Shown here piece after piece: positions 41,265 through 48,865 of a DNA stretch of 64,000 nt. Each line of letters starts with the position of its first letter. Positions within the stretch are counted from its first letter, which is position 1. Source of the DNA: an uncultured Clostridium sp. (GTDB lineage Bacteria; Bacillota; Clostridia; Lachnospirales; Lachnospiraceae); NCBI GenBank assembly GCA_900542035.1, contig UQMJ01000003.1:1-64000 (forward strand). The letters are read 5' to 3'. Position numbers and translations under genes: made by a program. Under the pieces are notes generated by a model, which was not told the DNA's origin, ran no database searches, and saw only the letters and a program-made list of their open reading frames with translations.

Positions 41265-41372
41265 CTCGCACCACCTTTCTTAGCAGCCTGGCATTCCTCC
41301 GTTTTGATGGCTAGACAAAACGGAAAGAGTGGACTTACGCCCACTCTCTCAGCCATTCATCATCATGTTATC
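41265..41372 (-). promoter_or_regulatory. 5' leader of the rimP-nusA-infB operon
   Basis: Between the predicted start near 41372 and rimP the transcript contains two perfect stems: AGAGTGG/CCACTCT (41326-41347) followed by TTCCGTTTTG, and CCGTTTTG/CAAAACGG (41299-41323). The first could act as an attenuator that NusA feeds back on; the second lies before the ribosome-binding site of rimP. Confidence 0.55.
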
Positions 41373-41378
41373 GTGTTC

Positions 41379-41407
41379 ATCATAACACTTTCTGTCAGAA
41401 AATGCAA
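41379..41407 (-). promoter_or_regulatory. rimP operon promoter
   Basis: TTGCAT (41402-41407) and TATGAT (41379-41384) on the minus strand with a 17-bp spacer, directly after the stop of the upstream MATE gene. Confidence 0.65.
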
Positions 41408-41411
41408 GCCC

Positions 41412-42773
41412 TTATTGCATCTTTTTAAATTCCCGCCTTACTAAATAGACAGACAGCAAAAATGCTGCGGTATCGGCTGCTGGTCCTGCATACAAAGCTC
41501 CGTCGATCCCAAAGAACAGAGGAAGAATCAGAATCAGCGGAATCAGGAAGAAGACCTGACGGGTCAGGGACAGCAGCGCTCCCTTTAAAGGTTCTCCAAT
41601 GGCGGAAAACATACTGGAGCTTAACATCTGCACTCCGTTTATGATGACCATAAATAAAAAGGTTCTCATAAACTTTACGGCAAATTCCATATACTGGGCG
41701 TCTCCGGAACCAAATATGGAAATAATATAACTTGGGAAAAACTGGAACAGTACAAAACATACCGCCGACACGCAGAGCGCACAGGTTACTGCCAGCTTAA
41801 ACACTTCCCTTACCCGCTTGTACTGTTCGGCCCCATAGTTAAAGCCCAGAATCGGCTGGGAACCCTGACAGATGCCGATAATCACTGCCATTAAAATTCC
41901 GTTGGTTTTCATTACAATGCCGCAGCTTGCCAGCGGAATCTCGCTTCCATATACGGACATAGCCCCGTAATATGTGAGGGTATTGTTCAGTACAATCTGT
42001 ACCAGGGTTATGGCAAGCTGGTTTAAACTGCTGCTCATTCCCAGACCCGCTACGGTCATACAGCGCTTTTTATCCAGCCGGAAATACTCTTTTTTTAAGG
42101 TTACGTGTTTGAACTTCCATAAATACCGGAATGCGACTGCAAAGGAGACGATTTGCCCAATAATGGTCGCCCATGCGGCTCCCGCCACTCCCATATGGAA
42201 TACAAAGATAAAAATCGGATCCAAAATGGTGTTGATAACCGCTCCCACCAGCATACAGGTCATGGAGTATTTCGGACTTCCATCGGCTCTCGCCAGGTTG
42301 CTCAGTCCATTGGTAGCAATCAGAAATGGCATTCCCAATGTAGTAATTCTGGTATAGCTGACTGCATAAGGCATAATGGCCTCTGTCGCTCCAAACATTT
42401 TTAACAGCGGATATAAAAAGATCTGGACCACCACTACGTATGCAATGCCTGCGACTGCCATCATGCTGACAGCCGTTCCTACATAACGTGCTGCATTTTC
42501 CGGCTCTTCTGCTCCCAATTCCAGAGAAAATCCGGAGGCGCAGCCAATCCCGATTAACAGGGCAATGGCCATGCAGATGGTATTGAGCGGAAATGATACG
42601 TTCGTAGCTGCATTTCCCAGGTATCCGACGCCCTGACCGATAAAAATCTGATCCACTATATTATAGAGGGAACTGACCAGCATGGCGATAATACTGGGAA
42701 TGGCATATCCTGCCAGAAGTTTCGGCAGTTTTTCATATCCCAGAGGATTTTTCTTTTGTTGACTTACATTCAT
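41412..42773 (-). CDS. MATE family efflux transporter (first of two)
   Basis: A 453-aa membrane protein with 12 hydrophobic segments in two repeats of six. The MATE hallmarks are LLAGYAIPSIIAMLVSSLYNIVDQIFIG at the N-terminus and GICQGSQPILGFNYGAEQY in the second half. Such proteins export cationic drugs or other small molecules with sodium or protons. Its ATG overlaps the MarR stop by 4 bp (ATGA), so the two are co-translated. The substrate is not predictable. Confidence 0.94.
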   Translation of the reverse strand: MNVSQQKKNPLGYEKLPKLLAGYAIPSIIAMLVSSLYNIVDQIFIGQGVGYLGNAATNVSFPLNTICMAIALLIGIGCASGFSLELGAEEPENAARYVGTAVSMMAVAGIAYVVVVQIFLYPLLKMFGATEAIMPYAVSYTRITTLGMPFLIATNGLSNLARADGSPKYSMTCMLVGAVINTILDPIFIFVFHMGVAGAAWATIIGQIVSFAVAFRYLWKFKHVTLKKEYFRLDKKRCMTVAGLGMSSSLNQLAITLVQIVLNNTLTYYGAMSVYGSEIPLASCGIVMKTNGILMAVIIGICQGSQPILGFNYGAEQYKRVREVFKLAVTCALCVSAVCFVLFQFFPSYIISIFGSGDAQYMEFAVKFMRTFLFMVIINGVQMLSSSMFSAIGEPLKGALLSLTRQVFFLIPLILILPLFFGIDGALYAGPAADTAAFLLSVYLVRREFKKMQ

Positions 42774-43222
42774 GGTGCTTCTTTCTTCCTTTCCTCTTTT
42801 TCCTCACACATTTCTTTCAGAAGGTTATTTCCAGCCTTTTTTGCCAGACTGTCAAACAGAGCTTTTTCTTCTTCTGTAAAGCCCTCCAGCGCCATTTCAT
42901 ACCATCCGCCGGCAATCTTTACTATCTCAGGGTATGTTTGTCTGGCTTTTTCTGTAGGATCCAGAAAGAAGGTCCGTCTGTCGGCCGGATTTTGCCTCTT
43001 TACCAGAAATCCCTGTTTTTCCAGAGCGGTAATGGCTCTGGTAATGTTGCTTGGGTTCAGATAAATCAGAGAAAACAGCCGTTCCTGGGAAATGCCTGGC
43101 TCTTCGCAGATTTTTATTACAAACATATGCTGGCTGCTGTTTAGCCCCAGCGGTTCCAGCTGTTTATCCAGATACATTTTTGTATACCGGCCTGCTATCG
43201 ATAACCATTTAATGGTCTCCAC
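42770..43222 (-). CDS. MarR family transcriptional regulator (first of two)
   Basis: A MarR winged-helix protein. The start is probably the GTG at 43222 (VETIKWLSIAGRYTK), because AGGAGG lies 8 nt before it. The ATG at 43252 lies at the predicted transcription start, leaving no room for a ribosome-binding site. The HTH is EPGISQERLFSLIYLNPSNITRAITALEKQG, followed by the wing NPADRRTFFLDPTEK. It likely represses itself and the MATE gene with which it overlaps. Confidence 0.9.
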   Translation of the reverse strand: METIKWLSIAGRYTKMYLDKQLEPLGLNSSQHMFVIKICEEPGISQERLFSLIYLNPSNITRAITALEKQGFLVKRQNPADRRTFFLDPTEKARQTYPEIVKIAGGWYEMALEGFTEEEKALFDSLAKKAGNNLLKEMCEEKEERKKEAP

Positions 43223-43260
43223 TTTTTTACCTCCTGCTTCGTGTTTGTTCATTCCTGTTT

Positions 43261-43292
43261 ATTATACGGTATTTTATTTGCGCTCGCAAGTA
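43261..43292 (-). promoter_or_regulatory. Promoter and palindromic operator of the first MarR-MATE unit
   Basis: TTGCGA (43284-43289) and TATAAT (43261-43266) on the minus strand, 17-bp spacer. A palindrome, TATTTGCG-CT-CGCAAGTA (43275-43292, one mismatch), covers the -35, as expected for MarR repression. Confidence 0.7.
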
Positions 43293-43348
43293 TTTTTCAA
43301 TTTTCCTCTTCTGCTGCTGCAATTTTATCAAAAATGCGAGAAATCGTC

Positions 43349-43377
43349 TTGTCTAATTTTCCAAAATATGGTATATT
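43349..43377 (+). promoter_or_regulatory. Promoter of the candidate small RNA
   Basis: TTGTCT (43349-43354) and TATATT (43372-43377), 17-bp spacer, with TGG directly upstream (extended -10). No protein gene follows before the terminator at 43471-43509. Confidence 0.55.
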
Positions 43378-43383
43378 CTGTAT

Positions 43384-43510
43384 ACAAAATAACCAAAGAT
43401 TTTTATTTATTTCGATTACTGTCAATCTTTTGTTGCCATAATATTGGAACAGACCTATCCTCTGTTCCATGCCGCCTAAAAGTCCCCCCACCTTTAGGCG
43501 GCTTTTTTTA
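43384..43510 (+). ncRNA. Candidate small RNA or terminating leader, about 125 nt
   Basis: From the predicted start near 43384 to the T run ending at 43509 there is no plausible reading frame. Three hairpins can be drawn: AAAGATT/AATCTTT (43395-43430), GGAACAGA/TCTGTTCC (43447-43468), and a GC-rich terminator GCCGCCTAAA/TTTAGGCGGC (43471-43502) followed by seven Ts. A separate promoter for the downstream marR gene begins at 43540. It could be a free small RNA or a riboswitch-like leader that reads through into the efflux genes. I cannot match it to a named family. Confidence 0.5.
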
Positions 43511-43539
43511 TTGCACAGGAAGCCGCTTCTTAAGACGTA

Positions 43540-43567
43540 TTGACAAATCCTTTTATCCGTGTATAAT
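43540..43567 (+). promoter_or_regulatory. Promoter of the second MarR-MATE unit
   Basis: TTGACA (43540-43545) and TATAAT (43562-43567) with a 16-bp spacer; both hexamers are perfect matches. Confidence 0.8.
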
Positions 43568-43580
43568 ACCTTTTGTAAAT

Positions 43581-43617
43581 AAGTTCTTTATAGAACTTTT
43601 ATAAAAAGAACCGTTCT
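43581..43617 (+). promoter_or_regulatory. Operators of the second MarR-MATE unit
   Basis: AAGTTCT-TTAT-AGAACTT (43581-43598) is a perfect palindrome just downstream of the start site. AGAAC-C-GTTCT (43607-43617) repeats the same half-sites in the opposite arrangement. Likely binding sites of the adjacent MarR protein. Confidence 0.65.
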
Positions 43618-43646
43618 ATTCTGTACTCATGTGAAAGGAGGTATTT

Positions 43647-44096
43647 ATGGCACAGACTACTGATTTTTTAATGTACTTCCGCCGCATTATTAAACTCCAC
43701 GAAAGTATGCTGAAAGAAATCTGCGAAACCTATCAGCTGACCATGATAGAAGCCAACATTATCAGCTTTCTCTACAATAATCCTGGCAGAGATACGGCCA
43801 GAGATATTGTAGAACTCCGGATGCTGTCAAAAGGAAACGTTTCTCAGGCTGTTGAATCCCTGATTCAAAAAGGAATGCTGAAACGGATTCCCGATCAGTC
43901 GGACCGACGCATGATTCATCTTGCCCTGCTGGAAAAGACCGATCCTATTGTCCAGACCATGGCCAGACAGAAAACTGCATTTCAAGACGAACTTTTCACC
44001 GGTTTTTCAGACGGGGAAAAGGAACTCTACCATCAGTTCAACTGCCGTATGATGGAAAACGCAAAATCTGCGATGAAAAGGAGAGAAACTACATGA
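43647..44096 (+). CDS. MarR family transcriptional regulator (second)
   Basis: A 149-aa winged-helix repressor with HTH NPGRDTARDIVELRMLSKGNVSQAVESLIQKG and wing IPDQSDRRMIHLALLEK. AAAGGAGG lies 6 nt upstream of the ATG. Its stop overlaps the MATE start by 4 bp. It is divergent from the first MarR and not closely similar to it in sequence, so the two cassettes were probably acquired separately rather than duplicated in place. Confidence 0.94.
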   Translation: MAQTTDFLMYFRRIIKLHESMLKEICETYQLTMIEANIISFLYNNPGRDTARDIVELRMLSKGNVSQAVESLIQKGMLKRIPDQSDRRMIHLALLEKTDPIVQTMARQKTAFQDELFTGFSDGEKELYHQFNCRMMENAKSAMKRRETT

Positions 44097-45460
44097 ATGC
44101 AAAAAATGAAAAAGACTTTTTAGGCACAGAACCGGTAGGCAGGCTTTTGCTTCGTCTGTCCCTTCCTACCGTAGCGGCCCAGATTATCAATATGCTTTAT
44201 AACCTGGTTGACCGTATTTATATTGGCCACATTCCTAAGGTCGGCGCCCTGGCTCTGACCGGCGTCGGCGTCTGTATGCCGATTATTATGATTGTATCTG
44301 CTTTTGCCGCCCTGGTAGGCAACGGCGGCGCGCCCAGAGCTTCTATCTTTATGGGAAAAGGCGAAAAGGATGCCGCTGAAAAAACCCTGGGCAACTGTTT
44401 TACCCTGCAGATTATCGTATCGATTATCCTGACTGCAGCCCTGCTGCTTTGGAACCGCCCTCTGCTTTTAACTTTCGGCGCCAGTGAAAATACCATCGAA
44501 TACGGCGTCCAGTATTTAAATATTTATGCGCTGGGAACCATCTTCGTCCAGCTGACTCTTGGCATGAATGCATTTATTACTGCCCAGGGATTTGCAAAAA
44601 CCGGTATGCTGTCCGTATTGATTGGAGCCGTTACCAATATCGTCCTGGATCCGATTCTGATTTTTGGTTTCCATATGGGAGTAAAGGGCGCCGCACTGGC
44701 TACTATCCTTTCCCAGGCTCTGTCCTGTATCTGGGTTCTTTGCTTCCTCTTCGGAAAAAAGACCAATCTGCGAATCCGCAGATGCCACCTGATGCCAAAA
44801 GCCTCCATCCTGGTTCCCAGCCTGACCCTGGGATTGTCCGGATTTATTATGCAGGCCAGTGAAAGTATCATCTCCGTATGTTTTAACTCTTCTCTGTTAA
44901 AATACGGCGGAGACGTAGCCGTAGGCGCTATGACGATTTTAACCAGCGTTATGATGTTCGCCATGCTTCCTCTCCAGGGACTTGGACAAGGCGCCCAGCC
45001 TATCATCAGCTATAACTATGGAGCGAAAAATGTCTCCAGAGTAAAGTCTGCGTTCTCCCTGCTGTTAAAATCCAGTCTTTCTTATGCGGTATTATTGTGG
45101 GTTTGCATTATGGTATTCCCAAGGGCATTTGCCTCCCTCTTTACCTCTGATGCCCAGCTTCTGGACTTTACCCAGACTGCTCTGAGGATTTATCTGGCCT
45201 GCCTGTTTATCTTCGGTATCCAGATGGCCTGTCAGCTTACCTTTGCCGCTCTGGGCAATGCAAAGGCTTCTATCGCTGTGGCAATTACCAGAAAGTTTAT
45301 CCTTCTGATTCCGCTGATTTTCATTATGCCAAGACTGTTTCCGGAAAATCCGACCATGGCAGTCTATATGGCTGAACCGGCAGCAGACATCATTGCTGTA
45401 ATCTTTACAGTTGTCCTGTTTATCAACCAGTTTAAAAAAGCGCTGAAGGAAATTTCCTAA
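44093..45460 (+). CDS. MATE family efflux transporter (second)
   Basis: A 455-aa 12-segment transporter. The N-terminal LLRLSLPTVAAQIINMLYNLVDRIYIGHI and the half-repeat motif GLGQGAQPIISYNYGAKN are clear MATE signatures. Co-translated with the MarR protein (ATGA overlap). A bidirectional terminator follows. Confidence 0.95.
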   Translation: MNAKNEKDFLGTEPVGRLLLRLSLPTVAAQIINMLYNLVDRIYIGHIPKVGALALTGVGVCMPIIMIVSAFAALVGNGGAPRASIFMGKGEKDAAEKTLGNCFTLQIIVSIILTAALLLWNRPLLLTFGASENTIEYGVQYLNIYALGTIFVQLTLGMNAFITAQGFAKTGMLSVLIGAVTNIVLDPILIFGFHMGVKGAALATILSQALSCIWVLCFLFGKKTNLRIRRCHLMPKASILVPSLTLGLSGFIMQASESIISVCFNSSLLKYGGDVAVGAMTILTSVMMFAMLPLQGLGQGAQPIISYNYGAKNVSRVKSAFSLLLKSSLSYAVLLWVCIMVFPRAFASLFTSDAQLLDFTQTALRIYLACLFIFGIQMACQLTFAALGNAKASIAVAITRKFILLIPLIFIMPRLFPENPTMAVYMAEPAADIIAVIFTVVLFINQFKKALKEIS

Positions 45461-45472
45461 TCCGAAAAAACG

Positions 45473-45495
45473 GGGCCGTCCATTTTGGACGGCCC
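45473..45495. terminator. Bidirectional terminator
   Basis: GGGCCGTCC and GGACGGCCC, a 9-bp perfect stem with a 5-nt loop, between the convergent MATE and sulfotransferase genes. Confidence 0.85.
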
Positions 45496-45517
45496 TATTT
45501 GTGTTTATTCCGTTTCA

Positions 45518-47383
45518 TCAGCAGACAATCTTGATTCCGGTGTCGTATTTCTTGTCATCTACAATGACACGGATATCATACTCGCCTTTTAAGCCAATCT
45601 TGTTGACATTGGTTTTCGTAATACGCTCGTCAGACTCCAAGAAGCTGCCGCAGCACATTGCCTTTAACGGGCTTGCCGCAGTAGAGATATAGTAGCGGTG
45701 AACTTCGTCTCCCTGTTCGCAAAGGAGCATTGCCAGCTGGCCTTTTTCAAAGGTTGCATGGAAGGTAAACCGGTCAAACTCTTCCTCAATGCTTGCTGCA
45801 AACTTATCTGGAAGCAGTTCTCCATGATATTCTGCGGGAATTTCGGTGTCAAACTCTTTCGTTACTCCCAGCTCGCCTACGATCTGCCCTTTTCCTAATT
45901 CTAATACTTCATTTTCACCATAAAGCTTCATCTTTTCTGCACGGTAATAATTGCCCTTTGCATGGAGACGCATCATCGGCTTGTTATCGCAGATCTCCAC
46001 GGTAATTGCCTCAATGCTTCCGCCCATCAGCGGCTCATATGCGCCCAGAGCTTCCGATACTTCGCCGTCTTTGTTGTAGGCGATACCGCCGGAATGAACC
46101 ATATAGTGGCCTTCTCCGTAATACTCTACATTGGAAATATATGGAGAGAAAAATTCTGCTCCCAGGTCTTTTCCGTATTCCCATACCTGCTCAATGGTCA
46201 TGTCTTTGGTATTGATGCGGTAGCGGACGCCTCTGGAGTAATTGTTCTTTGCTGCCAGGAACTTTTCTTTCTTTTTGGAACCCCAGTGATGATTATCAAA
46301 GCACATAACGTCGCCGTCTGGTGTAATTAAGCAGGCGTGCTGCTCATACTGCCAGCCAAAGTTGTTGCCGATTGGCTTAAAGAAATATTTATCTACCATC
46401 TCCTGCGGCCATCCTTCCGGATCCCCGATGATCCAGTTCAGCTTTCCGCTTTCAAAATCAAGATTAATCATCGCGTCTACATGACGGCCGGAAAACGTCA
46501 GGGAATTGGTATGTTCATCATACCAGACTGCGTTGTTGTGGAACCAGTCTCGTTCAGACCAGCTTCCGCTCTTTCCTAAACCTGGCTTAATCACATCTTT
46601 GTAATCCCAGGTCTTTAAAATAGCGCCGGTTTCCCTGTCAATGAGAACGCACATATCTTCTACCGTATCGGAACGCAGATCCTCGGTTAAGCACAGCAGG
46701 TTTCCATCCGGCATCTCGAATGCATCGTGATGAGAACCGCCAAAAATCTTGTATTCTTTGTAAATCTTTCCGCACAGGCTGATTTCATACAAACCGGACA
46801 TATAGTAAGGCATCTGAATCAGACGATCCGTTCCCATCAGCACATGGCCATTTCTCAAGCGCTTCATATCAAATACGCACTTAATATTTAAGCACCATCT
46901 CAAATCTCCCGCATAATCATAAGCAGATGCCTTTTCGCCGCTGGACGGTGTCAGGAAAATGCAGTTGTCCTGCATATACTCCGGAGTGGTGTCCATGGAA
47001 TAGAGAAAACCGTTTCCGCAGTCCGGCTTGCCCATTTCAATCTCCACAATATGGGAAGCCCCTCTGTATTCCCGTATCTCAACCCGATTGGTATATTCTG
47101 GATACAGTCCCATAATCGGAAGGACGTGTTCCTTTGCCTTCGGGAACGTATGGGTAATATTGGCTTCCTTTGTTTTTCCAAATACAGTTACCGTTACCGC
47201 AGTTTCTTCCTCTGTGCAGAATGCAATCACTGCAGTCAGAGGAGCAATAAAGTAAAAATTAGGACGGACAATAGGATTCTGAATGGTATAACTGCCGGAA
47301 CGCAGTTCTTTTAACAATTCTTCCTCTGCCTTTGCCTGGCGTTCAATCAAATGTTCCTGAAATGTATAGCTTGCTCCTGCCAT
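45518..47383 (-). CDS. Aryl-sulfate sulfotransferase (ASST family)
   Basis: A 621-aa propeller enzyme of the bacterial arylsulfotransferase family, which moves sulfate from a phenolic sulfate ester to another phenol without PAPS. Seen are GGSHHDAFEMPDGNLLCLTED (His-containing active-site strand), DWFHNNAVWYDEHTNSLTFSGRH, EQHACLITPDGDVMCFDNHHW and a beta-rich N-terminal domain. There is no signal peptide, like the gut Eubacterium enzyme and unlike the periplasmic E. coli one. The start is the ATG at 47383, which has AAGGAG 8 nt upstream; the ATG two codons earlier is too close. The partner DsbA/B-like genes of Gram-negative loci are absent. Confidence 0.88.
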   Translation of the reverse strand: MAGASYTFQEHLIERQAKAEEELLKELRSGSYTIQNPIVRPNFYFIAPLTAVIAFCTEEETAVTVTVFGKTKEANITHTFPKAKEHVLPIMGLYPEYTNRVEIREYRGASHIVEIEMGKPDCGNGFLYSMDTTPEYMQDNCIFLTPSSGEKASAYDYAGDLRWCLNIKCVFDMKRLRNGHVLMGTDRLIQMPYYMSGLYEISLCGKIYKEYKIFGGSHHDAFEMPDGNLLCLTEDLRSDTVEDMCVLIDRETGAILKTWDYKDVIKPGLGKSGSWSERDWFHNNAVWYDEHTNSLTFSGRHVDAMINLDFESGKLNWIIGDPEGWPQEMVDKYFFKPIGNNFGWQYEQHACLITPDGDVMCFDNHHWGSKKKEKFLAAKNNYSRGVRYRINTKDMTIEQVWEYGKDLGAEFFSPYISNVEYYGEGHYMVHSGGIAYNKDGEVSEALGAYEPLMGGSIEAITVEICDNKPMMRLHAKGNYYRAEKMKLYGENEVLELGKGQIVGELGVTKEFDTEIPAEYHGELLPDKFAASIEEEFDRFTFHATFEKGQLAMLLCEQGDEVHRYYISTAASPLKAMCCGSFLESDERITKTNVNKIGLKGEYDIRVIVDDKKYDTGIKIVC

Positions 47384-47467
47384 TATCATTCTCCTTCTCT
47401 TTGATAGAATTTTCTGTTACGCCCAGCTTATCATGCTCTCGTCTCTCCTGCCTTAGCCTGGACTAAT

Positions 47468-48631
47468 TTATGGTTCCAGGCGGTACGCCTCTTCTAAAGT
47501 AACCGTAGTTATTCCATCAAATTCTACAATCGAAATCTCAAACTCTCCTACTTCCAGGAAATTCCACTCTTCGCCTGGCTCACAGGCCCTCAGTTCTTCT
47601 CCTATCTGCTTTGCCGTCTTTTGCGGTTCCGGATATCCGGCCAGTTCTCCCAAGGTCTCAGCCGCCCATTCAACCATTTCATAAGCTGCGTCCGGATCCC
47701 CCAGTCCTATTTCTACCCAGTGAATCTCTCCGGATGCTGTATCGGAGTTCAGATAAACGGCAGAACGGTAATCGGTTTCTTCCATTCCTGGTTCCAGGAC
47801 ATACCAGGCAAAATATTTTCCGTATGTAGACAGCGGCTTTCCATCTATCTCTTCTGGATAAATTGAATTCATACTGTTTTCCATCGTATCTGCCACCGAC
47901 AGATGGTGCTCTTGCAGATATTCTTCCACCAGACCGGAAAATTCTCCTGCCTGTACCGGAATATGATTATACGCTGTACACGCCTCTCCTATTTCCATGA
48001 CCTGTTCGTCTGTCAGTTCTATGATGTTTTCTTCGCTCCATTCTTCCCCTGAAACCAGTTCCTCTGTCTCTTCTTCTATCTTTATCCACTCATCGGATTC
48101 TGCAGGCAAATCTTCTGTCCAGGCAGATTCTTCTGCCAGTTCCGTTTCTATGTAAAATCCCGTCTCCGGTATCGGATCCGATACCAGATCGGGTAATCCT
48201 TCAGAAAACAGATAGGATCCGATTACAATTACTATTTGAAGTCCAATCCACAGGCAAACCACAATTACAACGATTTTCGTAATCCGGTTTCCGCTGCTCT
48301 TCTTCGGCTTTTCCGACTTTGATGGCTTCTTAGGCGCTCTTTGATAGGGATTTTCCCGATATGGATTTGTATCCTGATAAGTCTCTGTCTCCGGCTGAGC
48401 TATCTCGTGAAAATCTGTTTTTTGTTCTGGTTCTGGGTATGCGTCCATCTCTAAAACCGGTTCCGACTCCGAAGCCGAATGATACTCGCAGCCGGTTTCC
48501 CAATCCGGATGGCGTTCATTTAAATAATAATGGACATCCCATTCCATAGGTTTTCTCACAATTTTATGACAAAACGGGCAGTAATTCCCCTTCAGTTTCC
48601 CATCACACGTCGGGCAGATTTTTTGCTTCAT
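47468..48631 (-). CDS. Zinc-ribbon membrane-anchored protein of unknown function
   Basis: A 387-aa protein that I cannot assign. At the N-terminus KICPTCDGKLKGNYCPFCHKIV is a zinc ribbon (two CxxC pairs). An acidic and then Lys-rich segment (PKKPSKSEKPKKSS) is followed by one membrane helix (about residues 120-140, ITKIVVIVVCLWIGLQIVIVIG). The outer part is strongly acidic and ends in a small domain (YLNSDTASGEIHWVEIGLGDP... EYDGITTV-like). The start at 48631 has AAGGAGGAGG. The shape suggests a membrane-bound sensor or cell-surface protein. It lies 84 bp upstream of the sulfotransferase gene and may be co-transcribed. Confidence 0.8.
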   Translation of the reverse strand: MKQKICPTCDGKLKGNYCPFCHKIVRKPMEWDVHYYLNERHPDWETGCEYHSASESEPVLEMDAYPEPEQKTDFHEIAQPETETYQDTNPYRENPYQRAPKKPSKSEKPKKSSGNRITKIVVIVVCLWIGLQIVIVIGSYLFSEGLPDLVSDPIPETGFYIETELAEESAWTEDLPAESDEWIKIEEETEELVSGEEWSEENIIELTDEQVMEIGEACTAYNHIPVQAGEFSGLVEEYLQEHHLSVADTMENSMNSIYPEEIDGKPLSTYGKYFAWYVLEPGMEETDYRSAVYLNSDTASGEIHWVEIGLGDPDAAYEMVEWAAETLGELAGYPEPQKTAKQIGEELRACEPGEEWNFLEVGEFEISIVEFDGITTVTLEEAYRLEP

Positions 48632-48774
48632 AGGCCCCTCCTCCTTGTACACTTTTTTCATTTCAAACGGCATATCGTCCTGGATTATGAATATTCTTAT
48701 TGTATCATAGCCCCTATGCCGTGTCTATTCGTTTCCCACCATTGTTATTTATTTAACAAAAAATCACAAAAAAC

Positions 48775-48831
48775 TTGCTTTTTTTCTAAACTGCTGGTAA
48801 AATGCAACCAACTGCTTTGGCATCAGCCAAA
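48775..48831 (+). promoter_or_regulatory. Promoter and inverted repeat of the PTS-like permease
   Basis: TTGCTT (48775-48780) and TAAAAT (48798-48803) with a 17-bp spacer. Just downstream, TTTGGC-ATCA-GCCAAA (48816-48831) is a perfect inverted repeat that may be an operator or a short hairpin in the leader. Confidence 0.55.
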
Positions 48832-48865
48832 TGTGTGCACGATAATACATATAAGGAGATTCCCT

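Noticed and set aside
43222..43252. ATG at 43252 as start of the first MarR gene
   Set aside because: The predicted promoter places the transcript start at about 43254, leaving no ribosome-binding site, while AGGAGG precedes the GTG at 43222.
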